In this document: one piece after another, positions 43,905 through 52,881 of the stretch | Layout of the letters: the number at the start of each line of letters is the position of its first letter | How positions within the stretch are numbered: the first letter of the stretch is position 1 | Origin: Paraburkholderia guartelaensis | GTDB lineage: Bacteria; Pseudomonadota; Gammaproteobacteria; Burkholderiales; Burkholderiaceae | Length of the DNA stretch: 64,000 bases | Direction of reading: 5' to 3' | Assembly (NCBI RefSeq): GCF_004353905.1 | Contig: NZ_SMOD01000008.1 | Coordinates: 62,001-126,000 of the forward strand | The notes under the pieces: model-generated | What the model was told of the DNA's origin: nothing | What the model saw: the letters and a program-made list of their open reading frames with translations, nothing else | Database searches by the model: none | Made by a program: the position numbers and the translations under genes

Positions 43905-45446
43905 TTACGATGCCAGTCTGAACGCGCCCACCGTAGAGCGCAGCCGCGCCGCCTGCTCATCGAGCGCTGCGGCCGCCGCGGCGGCTTCTTCAACGAGCGC
44001 CGCATTTTGCTGCGTGACCTCGTCCATTTGCGAAACAGCGCGATTGACTTCCTCGATCCCCGTGCTTTGCTCGACGGAGGCCGATTCAATCTCGCCCATG
44101 ATGTCGCTCACGCGCGTGATCGAATGCACGATCTCCTTCATTCTTTCGCCCGCGAGCGAGACCTGTCCGGTGCCTTCGTCCACGCGTCCCACCGACGCGC
44201 CAATGAGCGCCTTGATGTCTTTCGCAGCCGATGCACTGCGTTGCGCAAGCGCGCGTACTTCCCCAGCGACGACCGCAAATCCGCGACCTTCCTCGCCAGC
44301 GCGAGCAGCCTCGACTGCCGCATTCAGCGCGAGAATGTTGGTCTGGAACGCAATGCCTTCGATCGTGCCGATGATCTCTTCGATTTTTTTCGATTCTTCG
44401 GCGATTCCCCGCATGGTCTGGATGACTTCGTTGACTGCGGAGCCGCCGCGGCCGGTCGCGTCCGAAGCGAGTGCCGCGAGCTGGCGTGCCTGACGGGCGT
44501 TTTCGGCATTCTGCTTCACAGTGGCGGTCAATTGCTCCATGCTCGCGGCCGTTTCCTCGAGCGAGGCGGCCTGTTCTTCCGTACGTTGCGAGAGGTCGAT
44601 GTTGCCGTGCGCGATCTCCGATGCGCCGGTTGCAATCGAGTCGCTCGATTGTTGAATGCCTTGCACGAGTTCACGCAGCTTGCCGCGCATTTCGCTGAGT
44701 GCGTGTAACAGACTCGACTTGTCGCCCACGCGAAGTTCGATGTGTGCCGCGAGATTGCCCGCTGCGATCTGCGCGGCGAATTCGGCTGCGTCGACGGGTT
44801 CGCCGCCCAGCGCACGACGAATGCCACGCATCATCGACCACGCCATGATGCCGACCATTGCGAAGATGAGCGCGGAAACCGCAAGCATGGTCCGCGCGAC
44901 GCGCCAGAAAGCGGCATCGATGTCGTCATAGAAGAAGCCCGTGCCGATCCACCACTGCCATGCGGGAATTGCGACGACGCCCTGCAATTTGGGTTCGAGC
45001 GGGCTTGTAGGGGTGCGGTGGATCAGCACGTCGACGAGCGCGATATGGTTGGTGGCGAGGCCCTGGGCGTAGGCCTGCGTATCGGTGAGATCTCCGGAAG
45101 TGGTGCGGTTGCCGCCCGACTTCTTGCCGATCAACTCGGCCACGGGATGGACGAGATTGACGCTGTCTGACGTCGTTACCCAGAAATAGCTTTTGCTGTT
45201 GGCATTCAACTGACCGATGGCGGTTTTAGCGGCGGCCTGGGCGTCGAGGCGCGTCATCTTTCCCTGCGATTCCAGCGACTGGTAATAGAGCACCAGGTGC
45301 TCCGCCTTCAACAGCAGATTCTGGATTTGCTCCTGGCGGCCTTCGACGAGCGCCTGCTTCAGTTGCGTCAGCGTGACGGCGGCGATGCAAAGCAAACCGA
45401 TGAGTGCGGTGCCGACGAGTAGTGCGAGCTTGGTCGAGACTTTCAT
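43905..45446 (-). CDS. methyl-accepting chemotaxis protein with single Cache sensor
   Basis: A 513-residue chemoreceptor. First membrane helix at 7-27, periplasmic sensor 30-180 with the sCache features [15 protein letters not shown] and [17 protein letters not shown], second helix about 185-205, HAMP to about 262, then the long signalling coiled coil. The CheA/CheW hairpin [18 protein letters not shown] is at 386-403, and there are Glu/Gln methylation sites around 290-300. Its ligand is unknown; sCache receptors sense small organic acids and amines. A perfect 16-base palindrome sits upstream of its start. Confidence 0.94.
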   Translation of the reverse strand: MKVSTKLALLVGTALIGLLCIAAVTLTQLKQALVEGRQEQIQNLLLKAEHLVLYYQSLESQGKMTRLDAQAAAKTAIGQLNANSKSYFWVTTSDSVNLVHPVAELIGKKSGGNRTTSGDLTDTQAYAQGLATNHIALVDVLIHRTPTSPLEPKLQGVVAIPAWQWWIGTGFFYDDIDAAFWRVARTMLAVSALIFAMVGIMAWSMMRGIRRALGGEPVDAAEFAAQIAAGNLAAHIELRVGDKSSLLHALSEMRGKLRELVQGIQQSSDSIATGASEIAHGNIDLSQRTEEQAASLEETAASMEQLTATVKQNAENARQARQLAALASDATGRGGSAVNEVIQTMRGIAEESKKIEEIIGTIEGIAFQTNILALNAAVEAARAGEEGRGFAVVAGEVRALAQRSASAAKDIKALIGASVGRVDEGTGQVSLAGERMKEIVHSITRVSDIMGEIESASVEQSTGIEEVNRAVSQMDEVTQQNAALVEEAAAAAAALDEQAARLRSTVGAFRLAS

Positions 45447-45479
45447 TTCAGGCCAGTGGGAGCGATGTCGAAGGATAAA

Positions 45480-45495
45480 TTAACCAATTGGTTAA
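45480..45495. promoter_or_regulatory. perfect 16-base palindrome TTAACCAATTGGTTAA, candidate operator
   Basis: The sequence is its own reverse complement over all 16 bases and lies 34 bases upstream of the chemoreceptor ATG, where the promoter should be. An exact palindrome with AT ends and a CCAATTGG core is typical of a dimeric repressor site. The regulator is not known; the TetR protein encoded 320 bases away has a differently built candidate site. Confidence 0.5.
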
Positions 45496-45749
45496 CACTA
45501 TCGGCACCCGGTCTGTCGACTTTAATGCTCGGTATCCCTGGGTATCAGTGGAGCGAGAAACCACAAATCGTGTGCAGCGTGAGCGCATGATGCATGTGGA
45601 GTAATGCGCTCGCCTGCAGAGCGTCTGTACGCATCGACTATTGCAATTTTATGTACGAAATGGTTAAAACTTTCCATGTGGCCAGTGCCAGCTTTGGAAC
45701 AGCAAAACGGGGGCGTATCGAAGATGTCTGGGTCACCCCAAAACGCGCC

Positions 45750-45781
45750 TTGACTTCCATATAGATGATGACTACCATCTA
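45750..45781 (+). promoter_or_regulatory. TetR promoter with overlapping operator
   Basis: TTGACT (45750-45755) and TACCAT (45773-45778) are -35 and -10 elements with 17-base spacing. The inverted repeat TAGATG...CATCTA (45762-45767 and 45776-45781, 8-base gap) covers the spacer and the -10, the usual layout for TetR self-repression. The gene starts at 45813. Confidence 0.55.
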
Positions 45782-45812
45782 AACAACATCGAGTCACGGA
45801 GCGCAGGTCATC

Positions 45813-46385
45813 ATGAGGAAGTCGAAGGTCGAAACGGCGCAAACGCGGGAGCGCATCGTGGAAGTCGCGGCTGGGGCATTCAGGGCGAATGGCATCCACG
45901 CAACGGGACTCGCCGACGTGATGGCCGCCGCCGGGCTTTCGCATGGCGGCTTTTATCGCCATTTCGAGTCGAAGGACCAACTGGTTGCCGAGGCGTGCGA
46001 GGCGGGGCTTGCCGGCATCGTCGAAAACCTCGTCGCCGCTGCGGATGGGGCCGCGGGCGAGCAAGCGTTCCGGGCGATCGTGGACGCGTACATGTCGACC
46101 GGCCATCGCGACGCGCGCGCGAACGGTTGCCCGCTTGCCGGCATGGGCAGCGAACTGGCGCGCGCGGACGACGCTACACGCGCGGCGGCGTCGCGCGGGT
46201 TCGACGCACTGGTGGACATGCTGGCGGCGCGCATGGCGCCGCCGGAGGAAGAGGCGGACCGCTCGCAGGCCGTTTTCGCGCTCGCGGCCATGATCGGCGC
46301 GTTGACCATGGCGCGCATCATCCCCGATCAGGACGCTTCTGCGTCGCTGCTGGAAGACGTCAGGCAACACATCGAAATGATCTGA
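45813..46385 (+). CDS. TetR-family transcriptional regulator
   Basis: A 190-residue repressor. The N-terminal helix-turn-helix (about 8-55) reads TRERIVEVAAGAFRANGIHA and GLADVMAAAGLSHGGFYRHF, a near-perfect TetR signature. The C-terminal ligand domain has the NGCPLAGMGSELAR stretch seen in TetR proteins that sense electrophiles or oxidants. The genes for an NmrA-like and a short-chain dehydrogenase follow in the same direction and are the likely targets, along with its own promoter, where an inverted repeat overlaps the -10. Confidence 0.9.
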   Translation: MRKSKVETAQTRERIVEVAAGAFRANGIHATGLADVMAAAGLSHGGFYRHFESKDQLVAEACEAGLAGIVENLVAAADGAAGEQAFRAIVDAYMSTGHRDARANGCPLAGMGSELARADDATRAAASRGFDALVDMLAARMAPPEEEADRSQAVFALAAMIGALTMARIIPDQDASASLLEDVRQHIEMI

Positions 46386-46395
46386 ACGAAAGCGC

Positions 46396-46420
46396 TCGCC
46401 AGGCACTGGCGATTTCATTT
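46396..46420 (+). terminator. hairpin with T-rich tail after the TetR gene
   Basis: TCGCCAG and CTGGCGA form a perfect 7-base stem with loop GCA, followed by TTTCATTT. It begins 11 bases after the TetR stop. It may end the regulator message, leaving the next two genes to their own promoter. Confidence 0.5.
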
Positions 46421-46430
46421 GCTTATATAT

Positions 46431-46442
46431 GTGCATATGCAC
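46431..46442. promoter_or_regulatory. 12-base palindrome GTGCATATGCAC before the NmrA-like gene
   Basis: A perfect palindrome 20 bases upstream of ATG 46462, preceded by the AT-rich TTGCTTATATAT. It sits where a promoter for the NmrA-like gene would lie and may be an operator; its sequence differs from the TetR candidate site. Confidence 0.4.
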
Positions 46443-46461
46443 TTTTAACGGAGAATTCATC

Positions 46462-47343
46462 ATGCAACAACGTAAATTCCTGATTACCGGCGCCACGGGC
46501 AAAACCGGCGTGCACGTAGTCGATAACCTGCTCGCAGCCGGACATGCGGTTCGTGCGATGGTCCGCACGGAAGACGCCCGCAGTGCAGCGCTGCGGGCCG
46601 CCGGTGCCGAAGTCGTGGTGGGCGATCTGCTCGATCACGACGACCTGATTCGCGCCACCTCGGGCGTGACGGGCGCATACCTCTGCTATCCCGTTCGGCC
46701 CGGGTTCATTCAGGGCACCGCGTATTTCGCGGACGCCGCGCGCCGCGCCGGTCTCGAAGTCGTCGTCGAAATGTCGCAGATTTCGGCCCGCGAACACGCG
46801 AAGAGCCACGCCGCACGCGATCACTGGATCGCCGAGCGCGTGCTCGACTGGTCAGGGGTACCGACCATTCATGTTCGCCCAACCTTCTTTTCCGAATGGC
46901 TGATCTTCCCGTGGGTGCGCGACACCATCGTCAGCGATGGGCAGATTACGCTGCCTTACGGAGCGGGACGCCACGCGCCGATCGCCGCCGTCGACCAGGC
47001 GCGCTTCATCGCCACGGTGCTCGCGCAGCCGTCGGGCCATATTGGCAAGAGCTACGAGCTTTGCGGGCCAGTCGAACTCGACCACCACGGCATTGCCGAC
47101 GAGATCGGCAAGGTGATTGACCGGAAGATCGTTTATCGGCCCAGTACACTCGATGCATATCGCGCGCATTTGCAGAAGTACGATCTCCCCGAGTTCATGA
47201 TCCAGCACTTCATCGAAGTCGCCGTCGACTACCAGAACGGCGTGTTCAAGGGGACCGACAGCATCATCGAGCAAGTGACCGGCAAGGCGCCGCAGACGGT
47301 CGAGGCGTTCGTTCGCGCCCACCGTGAGCTTTTCCAGGCCTGA
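46462..47343 (+). CDS. NmrA-like NAD(P)-binding protein
   Basis: A 293-residue atypical short-chain dehydrogenase. GGAG precedes ATG 46462. The nucleotide loop is FLITGATGKTGVHVVDNLL (7-25), and later GRHAPIAAVDQARFIATVLA and SYELCGPVELDHHGIADEIG match the NmrA/TMR family. There is no Tyr-x3-Lys pair, so it may sense NAD(P) redox state or reduce quinones or azo compounds, as related proteins do. It forms a unit with the SDR gene 44 bases downstream, under likely TetR control. Confidence 0.88.
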   Translation: MQQRKFLITGATGKTGVHVVDNLLAAGHAVRAMVRTEDARSAALRAAGAEVVVGDLLDHDDLIRATSGVTGAYLCYPVRPGFIQGTAYFADAARRAGLEVVVEMSQISAREHAKSHAARDHWIAERVLDWSGVPTIHVRPTFFSEWLIFPWVRDTIVSDGQITLPYGAGRHAPIAAVDQARFIATVLAQPSGHIGKSYELCGPVELDHHGIADEIGKVIDRKIVYRPSTLDAYRAHLQKYDLPEFMIQHFIEVAVDYQNGVFKGTDSIIEQVTGKAPQTVEAFVRAHRELFQA

Positions 47344-47387
47344 TTCAAACGAACACTTTGCAAGACTAATTTTTGTGGAGATTCAAA

Positions 47388-48104
47388 ATGAAGATCAAGA
47401 ATTCCGTCGTATTCGTAACCGGTGCAAGCCGTGGTCTCGGTCTGGCCTTTGCACGTGAGGCGTTGGCCCGCGGGGCTGCAAAAGTCTACGCGGGGGTGCG
47501 CAACCCGGAGGGCTTTAGCGAACCCGGCATCGTTCCCGTCAAGATCGACGTGACGGACCCAGCGTCCGTTACGGCGGCGGCGAAAATCGCTTCGGACGTG
47601 ACGCTGCTCGTGAACAACGCGGGGATCGCAGAAATTCTTGCGTCCCCGCTTGCGGCAGAGGCGGAAGACCAGGCGCGGCGCATCTTCGAAACGAACTTTT
47701 ATGGCGTCATTCGCACGACGCGCGCGTTCGAATCCGTGCTGCCGAGCGATGGCAACGGCGGCGTGATCAACGTGCTCTCCGATGTCTCGTGGCGAGCCGT
47801 GCCGTTCCTCGCGCCGTATTCCGCTTCGAAGGCGGCGGCCTGGAGCTATACGAACAACATCCGGCTGCACTTCAGGGAACGCAAGATTGGCGTGGTCGGC
47901 GTGCATGTCGGCTTCGTGGATACCGATCTGACCAAGGATTTCGACGTGCCGAAAGCGAGTCCCGTCGATGTCGTTCGTCAGGCCTACGATGCGCTCGAAG
48001 CGGGTGAAAGCGAAGTGCTGGCGGATGCGGGCAGCCGTGAGTTGAAGCAATCGCTTTCGGCTGCGGTGCCGGGGTATATCGACCCCGCGGTCCTGCAGGC
48101 ATAG
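47388..48104 (+). CDS. short-chain dehydrogenase/reductase (SDR)
   Basis: A 238-residue classical SDR. GGAG lies before ATG 47388. The NAD(P) loop is TGASRGLG (11-18), followed by NNAG (76-79) and the catalytic Tyr144-x3-Lys148 in APYSASKAAAW. The Arg in the glycine loop favours NADP(H). The substrate is unknown. Together with the NmrA-like protein and the TetR regulator it looks like a small detoxification unit for a reactive carbonyl or quinone (inference). Confidence 0.9.
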   Translation: MKIKNSVVFVTGASRGLGLAFAREALARGAAKVYAGVRNPEGFSEPGIVPVKIDVTDPASVTAAAKIASDVTLLVNNAGIAEILASPLAAEAEDQARRIFETNFYGVIRTTRAFESVLPSDGNGGVINVLSDVSWRAVPFLAPYSASKAAAWSYTNNIRLHFRERKIGVVGVHVGFVDTDLTKDFDVPKASPVDVVRQAYDALEAGESEVLADAGSRELKQSLSAAVPGYIDPAVLQA

Positions 48105-48477
48105 CGTGCCGTAGTAGGCGGAAAAGTGCCGGTGTGCCGCGCGCGCATGAAGACTGCGCGGCTCCGGCCCTCGATATCGCCTGCTTGCGGAGCGAAGTGG
48201 CCAACCCGGTATGTTTCGAATCATCATCTCGATCCGTCAATGATTCGAACTACGAAGGTTTGGATTCTTGTAGCGGCAGTTAATATGAGTAGTCCATCCG
48301 ATGCTTCCTCTATGTGAGATTCCCCACACAACCCACATTTACGCTCTTGAGCGTCGTGTCAAAACCGCTGATCGTTGAAGCGAGGGCTCCCGCCATGCGA
48401 TCGTCTCGAACATGTTTCGACGAGCAGCCGGATGCGCAGCCTCTCGTCTCTCGAAGTGCCAGCACGCGGAGCCGCAC
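48105..48477. other. 373-base intergenic region, no gene seen
   Basis: I see no supported reading frame, RNA gene or strong terminator. Two weak inverted repeats occur (CGCTC/GAGCG around 48341-48352 and a TCGAA/TTCGA pair around 48410). The promoter of the membrane protein gene at 48478 should lie in its last third. Confidence 0.5.
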
Positions 48478-49314
48478 ATGTTCAACAGCACCGTACTCGA
48501 AGTCGGCATTGGTTTAGTGTTCTGCTATTTTGCGGTGAGCCTTGCCGTCAGCACCGTGACTGAGCTTTTCGCATCGCTCTTGCAACTGCGCGCGAAATGT
48601 CTGCTGTCAGGCGTCAAACAGATCCTGAATGACCCGCAGTTCAACGGCATGGCGCGCGACCTCTACAATCACGCGCTCGTGAGCCCGCGCGACTCCGGTG
48701 ACGCGAAGAATGCGAGCGACCTGAAGTACAAGCCCTCCTATATTCCGTCGAAGGACTTTGCCCTCGCGATGATCGATATCCTTCGGCGCGCGCCTGGTGC
48801 GAACCAGGACATCGGCCAGTCGATCGCCACCATACAGAACCAGCAGTTGAGGGAGGTATTGCAGGCGATGTACCGCCACGCCAACGAGGACGTCGGCCAG
48901 TTTTCGGACGCGCTCGGCAAGTGGTTCGACAACGGCATGGACAGGCTCTCCGGCACCTACAAGCGCTGGTCGCAGTTCATTTCATTTGCGGTGGCGCTCG
49001 TCATCGTGATCGCACTGAACGTCGATACGGTTTTTCTGTTCAGGATTCTATGGTTGCATCCCTCGCTCGCGGGTGCGCTGCACGGGAATGCTTCTTCCGA
49101 TGCGGTTTCCCTGATGAACCAGTTGCCGATCGGCTGGCAAAGGGCTGATGCCTACGCAGACGGCGTGGCCTGGATGATCGTCGGCTGGCTGCTCACGGCG
49201 AGCGCAACGTTGTTCGGCGCGCCGTTCTGGTTCGACCTGCTGCAAAACGTCACGAACCTGCGTGGGACCGGTCCGTCCACCGACGACGCTGCGCGCAAGG
49301 CAGCTTCGAACTAG
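48478..49314 (+). CDS. conserved-looking inner-membrane protein, unknown function
   Basis: A 278-residue protein starting at ATG 48478 behind GGAG. Three hydrophobic segments are visible: LEVGIGLVFCYFAVSLAVS (about 7-27), FISFAVALVIVIALNVDTVF (about 160-185) and GVAWMIVGWLLTASATLFGA (about 230-250). Between the first and second lies a soluble loop of about 120 residues with SYIPSKDFALAMIDILRRAP. I do not recognise a family. It ends 12 bases before the convergent kinase gene. Confidence 0.78.
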   Translation: MFNSTVLEVGIGLVFCYFAVSLAVSTVTELFASLLQLRAKCLLSGVKQILNDPQFNGMARDLYNHALVSPRDSGDAKNASDLKYKPSYIPSKDFALAMIDILRRAPGANQDIGQSIATIQNQQLREVLQAMYRHANEDVGQFSDALGKWFDNGMDRLSGTYKRWSQFISFAVALVIVIALNVDTVFLFRILWLHPSLAGALHGNASSDAVSLMNQLPIGWQRADAYADGVAWMIVGWLLTASATLFGAPFWFDLLQNVTNLRGTGPSTDDAARKAASN

Positions 49315-49326
49315 GGGCCAGTCGGC

Positions 49327-50808
49327 TCAATCGCCCCTCGGCAAGTCCAGCTGCGCATCAAGGCCAACGATTCTCCCCTCGACCACCCGATTGCGCAGCA
49401 CGAGCGTGCCGCCATGCGCGGCCGCCACGCTGCGGGCAATCGTGAGCCCCAATCCCGTGCCGCCAGGCGCATCGCTACGACGCGAATCGATGCGGAAATA
49501 CGGCTCGAACACGCGTTCGAGCAGCGCGGCATCGGCAATACCGGGGCCGTTGTCGCTGATTACGATGCGCACGCCGCCGTCGTCGACGTCGCAGACGGTG
49601 ACGCTCGCCTCGCCGCCATAGCGAATCGCATTGTCGAAAAGATTCTGCAGACAGCGTTTGAGGCTGCGCGCAAAGCCCGGAATGGGCGCGCGCACGTTGC
49701 CCGTCACGCTTGCACGATGGCCCTGTTCGCGTGCATCTTCGGCAAGTCCTTCGAGCATCGAAACGAGGTCGATGCGCTGGCGCGGCTCAGTGATCTCCAC
49801 GCCCTGCACGGCGTCGAGCGTGGCGCGCACCATGCCTTCCATGTCTTCGAGGTCGCCGCGCAAACGCTCGCGCGAGGCCGGGTCCGGCAGCATTTCGACG
49901 CGCAGCCGCAACCGCGTGAGCGGCGAGCGCAAGTCGTGCGAGACCGCGCTCAGAAAGCGCGTGCGCGCCGCAAAGCTGTCGATCAACTGCCGCTGCATGG
50001 CGTTGAACGATTGCGCCGCATTGCGCACTTCGCGCGGACCCGCTTCGGCGAGAGGCGCGCGATAAATGTTGCGCCCGAGCGCTTCGGCCGCCGCCGCGAA
50101 GCGCCGCAATGGCGCAAGCGCGAAGCGCACCGCGACCATGGCGATCAGGCATACGGCGGCGAAGCGCAGCAGATAGATACGCAGCAGGTAATCGATCACG
50201 AGCGCACCGCGTTCGGTATGCATGCCGGCCTGGCCTTCGTTCGCGCAGACATCGAGCCAGCCGTGTCCGGGCACTTCGAGTTGCACGTGAAAGTCGCCAG
50301 TGGGCATGCGCGAGTCGAACAGGCTCAGCACGCCACCTTCGCGGCGTGCGCCGTCGCGCACCTGCGCGTCGATGAGATGCACGTCGATGGGTTCGGCGAG
50401 GCGCTTGCGGATCACGCCTTCGATCAGTCCGGCGGTGGCGCGCTGCGCAAGCGAAAGCGTGGCGGGCGTGGGCAGAGGTGCGCCTTGCACCCATTGCAGG
50501 CGGTAGCGGTCGTCGCCGAGTGTGGCGACGATCGCCTCGCGCGTTACCGCATCGGGCGCGCGCTCGATCAGGCGCACCGTATCGGCAAGACGGCTGCCGA
50601 AGAGGCGCGCCGGAATTTCGAGCGTGCGGTTGTCGTGGGTTTCGAACCAGATCGTGCTGGTCAGCAACTGTCCCGCGAACATGCCCGCCGCGAGGATCAC
50701 GACGAGGCGCCCAAAGAGCGTGTCGGGCCAAAGCATCCGAAGCGGCCAAAGCGGCCAAAGCGGCGGCCATAGACGCAACCGCGCCGCGATGTGCGCGACC
50801 CGCCTCAC
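49327..50808 (-). CDS. sensor histidine kinase, EnvZ-like
   Basis: A 493-residue kinase. GTG 50808 overlaps the TGA of the upstream response regulator gene, so the pair is co-translated. Order: a Trp/Leu/Pro repeat (LWPPLWPLWPLRMLWPD) before membrane helix one (about 35-55), periplasmic sensor to about 215, helix two, HAMP, the His box RTRFLSAVSHDLRSPLTRLR, and an ATPase domain with NLFDNAIRYGG, DNGPGIADAAL and GGTGLGLTIARSVAAAHGG. The signal is unknown. A FecBCD-type importer is divergent from the pair. Confidence 0.92.
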   Translation of the reverse strand: MRRVAHIAARLRLWPPLWPLWPLRMLWPDTLFGRLVVILAAGMFAGQLLTSTIWFETHDNRTLEIPARLFGSRLADTVRLIERAPDAVTREAIVATLGDDRYRLQWVQGAPLPTPATLSLAQRATAGLIEGVIRKRLAEPIDVHLIDAQVRDGARREGGVLSLFDSRMPTGDFHVQLEVPGHGWLDVCANEGQAGMHTERGALVIDYLLRIYLLRFAAVCLIAMVAVRFALAPLRRFAAAAEALGRNIYRAPLAEAGPREVRNAAQSFNAMQRQLIDSFAARTRFLSAVSHDLRSPLTRLRLRVEMLPDPASRERLRGDLEDMEGMVRATLDAVQGVEITEPRQRIDLVSMLEGLAEDAREQGHRASVTGNVRAPIPGFARSLKRCLQNLFDNAIRYGGEASVTVCDVDDGGVRIVISDNGPGIADAALLERVFEPYFRIDSRRSDAPGGTGLGLTIARSVAAAHGGTLVLRNRVVEGRIVGLDAQLDLPRGD

Positions 50809-51518
50809 GCTTCGTACCCGACGTCGGCCACGAGCATATAGCCCTCGTTGCGCACGGTGCGAATGAGCGTGGCCTCGCGCGCCGAGTCCTTGAGGTGCTG
50901 CCGCAGCCGGCTCACGCACACGTCGATGGCGCGGTCGAGCGGCGTCATGCTTTTGCTGAACACCTGGTCGAGCAGAAACTCGCGCGAGAGCGGGCGGTTC
51001 GGGTGGTCGAGCAGGGTGCGCAGCGTGCGGTAGTCCGAGCCGCCGAGCGAGACGACCACGCCGTCGGGCGAACTCATCTGCTTCATGCGCGCGTCGAGGC
51101 GCCAGCCCGCGAAGGTGATGAACGCGTTCGCGTCGGCGGCGCGCGTGCCTGGCACGGCGCGCGTGCGGCGCAGGACCACCTTGATCTTGGCGAGCAGTTC
51201 GCGCGGATCGAAAGGCTTCGGCAGATAGTCGTCGGCGCCCATTTCGAGGCCGAGGATGCGGTCGAGCAGGCCGCCGCGCGCCGAAAGAATGATGACGGGA
51301 ATGTCGTGAGCCCGGCGCAGCTCGCGCGTGAGGTCGAGTCCGTCTTCGCCGTCGAGCATGAGGTCGAGCACGATCAGGTCGATCTGTGCGGTGCCGAGCA
51401 TCTGCTTCATCTGCGCGCCGTTGGTGGCGGCGCTCGCCTGGTAGCCCATCTCGCGCAGGTAGTCGCGCAGCAGTTGCCGGATGTTGGCGTCGTCGTCGAC
51501 GACCAGTATGTGATCCAT
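50805..51518 (-). CDS. OmpR-family response regulator
   Basis: A 237-residue regulator, first in the two-gene operon. The receiver has the acidic cluster VDDD (7-10), phospho-acceptor Asp52 in LIVLDLMLDGEDG and Lys in LPKPFDPRELLAKI. The winged helix is at about 145-230, with LSREFLLDQVFSKSM and LDRAIDVCVSRLRQHL. ATG 51518 has a modest purine-rich site. Phosphorylation by the kinase encoded next is expected. Targets are not known; the importer 140 bases away on the other strand is one candidate. Confidence 0.92.
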   Translation of the reverse strand: MDHILVVDDDANIRQLLRDYLREMGYQASAATNGAQMKQMLGTAQIDLIVLDLMLDGEDGLDLTRELRRAHDIPVIILSARGGLLDRILGLEMGADDYLPKPFDPRELLAKIKVVLRRTRAVPGTRAADANAFITFAGWRLDARMKQMSSPDGVVVSLGGSDYRTLRTLLDHPNRPLSREFLLDQVFSKSMTPLDRAIDVCVSRLRQHLKDSAREATLIRTVRNEGYMLVADVGYEA

Positions 51519-51657
51519 CTTTTTCTCTTGTCGCCGCGGCCTTGAGCCGCGCCAACACATTCCATTACAAAACGGCCCGTTTCAACACATCGCCATTACA
51601 AGCGGCCGTTAAAGTTGCACCCGCAAATAGCAATCGTTCGCATTTACAGAATATATC

Positions 51658-52881
51658 ATGTTGACCTTTCGATTGATCCCCGGCTTGACCCGCCAGGCGC
51701 TGCGGGGCGCCGTCCTGGCCGCAACTGCGGCCGCCATCACCTTGATCAGCGCAGCCGCCGCCGAAGCCGCCACGCCTGCAATGGCGCAGACGGCCCAGAC
51801 GCCGCTCGCCGTCACCGATCTCGCGGGCCGCACGATCAAGATGCCTGCCGATCCGCATCGCATTCTGCTCGGCGAGAGCCGTCTGCTTTCCGCTGTCGCG
51901 CTGCTCGAGGGTCAGAAGCCGCTCGCGCGCATCGTCGGCTGGCAGGGCGACCTGCCGACCATGGACCCGCAGACCTTCGAGGCCTACGCGCAGCGCTTCC
52001 CCGAAATTCGCCAGATCCCGCTGATCGGCAAGGCGACCGAGGACAGCATCAGCGACGAGAAGGCACTCGCACTCAAGCCCGATGTGGCGATCTTCAGCGT
52101 GGCGGGTCACGGCCCGAGCCGTTACAACGCACTCGTCAAGCAGCTCGAGGCGACCGGCACGACGGTGGTGTTCGTCGACTTCCGCCTGCATCCGATGCAG
52201 AACACGCTGCCGAGCATCAAGCTGCTTGGCGAGGTCCTGCATCGCGAGAAGGAAGCCGATGCCTATATCCAGTTCTATCAGCAGCATCTCGCGCGCGTGC
52301 AGCAGGTGGTGAACGCGATTCCCGAGTCGCAGCGCCCGAAGGTGTTCGTGGATATGCTGGCGGGCGTGTGGGACGCGGGCTGCTGCCACACAGCGGGCAA
52401 GGGCAATTTCGGTGAGTTCGTCGATGCCGCGGGCGGCCGCAACATCGCGGCAGGCCTGTTGCCCGGCGTGCTCGGCGACATCAGCATGGAGCAGGTGATC
52501 GCCGCACAGCCCGATGTGTATATCGCCACGGGCAGCCGCACGAAGCCCGGTCTCGCTTCGCTGCGCGTAGGCGCGCTCACAAGCGAGCACGACGCCGATG
52601 CGAGCCTCGCGCAACTGGCCGCACGCCCTGGCTTCAATGCCATCAAGGCGATTCACGATGGCCGCGTGCATGGCATCTCGCACAACTATTACGACTCGCC
52701 GTACAACATCGTCGCGATCGAGGCGTTCGCGAAGTGGTTCTATCCGCAGCAGTTCAGCACGCTCGATGTGCATGCGACCGAACGCGAACTGTATCGCCGC
52801 TTCCTCGCGATTCCCGATACGGGCACGGAGTGGGTCGATGCGCCGTTGCCGGCGGCGCAAGCGCAGCAGGCTGCGCGATGA
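51658..52881 (+). CDS. FecB-type ABC transporter substrate-binding protein (metal chelate)
   Basis: A 407-residue periplasmic protein of the iron-siderophore/haem/cobalamin binding family. The N-terminus is a long signal peptide ending around AAAAEAATPAMAQ. Family features are DLAGRTIKMPADPHRILLGE at the start of the mature domain, LKPDVAIFSVAGHG, and the backbone-helix region. ATG 51658 has no clear ribosome site. Unusual is the CCHT stretch (DAGCCHTAGKGNFGEFVD). The permease gene overlaps its stop by 4 bases. The chelate is unknown. Confidence 0.88.
   Translation: MLTFRLIPGLTRQALRGAVLAATAAAITLISAAAAEAATPAMAQTAQTPLAVTDLAGRTIKMPADPHRILLGESRLLSAVALLEGQKPLARIVGWQGDLPTMDPQTFEAYAQRFPEIRQIPLIGKATEDSISDEKALALKPDVAIFSVAGHGPSRYNALVKQLEATGTTVVFVDFRLHPMQNTLPSIKLLGEVLHREKEADAYIQFYQQHLARVQQVVNAIPESQRPKVFVDMLAGVWDAGCCHTAGKGNFGEFVDAAGGRNIAAGLLPGVLGDISMEQVIAAQPDVYIATGSRTKPGLASLRVGALTSEHDADASLAQLAARPGFNAIKAIHDGRVHGISHNYYDSPYNIVAIEAFAKWFYPQQFSTLDVHATERELYRRFLAIPDTGTEWVDAPLPAAQAQQAAR

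Larger units (their letters stand above)
45447..45812. other. 366-base intergenic region between the chemoreceptor and TetR genes
   Basis: Divergent promoters are expected here. It holds a 16-base palindrome near the chemoreceptor end and a promoter with overlapping operator at the TetR end, both listed separately. I found no credible small gene or structured RNA in the middle (about 45500-45740), which is less GC-rich than its surroundings. Confidence 0.6.

Noticed and set aside
51620..51650. Possible Fur box upstream of the FecB-type gene
   Set aside because: An imperfect AT-rich inverted repeat exists (AAATAGCAA / TTCGCATTT), but it matches the Fur consensus poorly.
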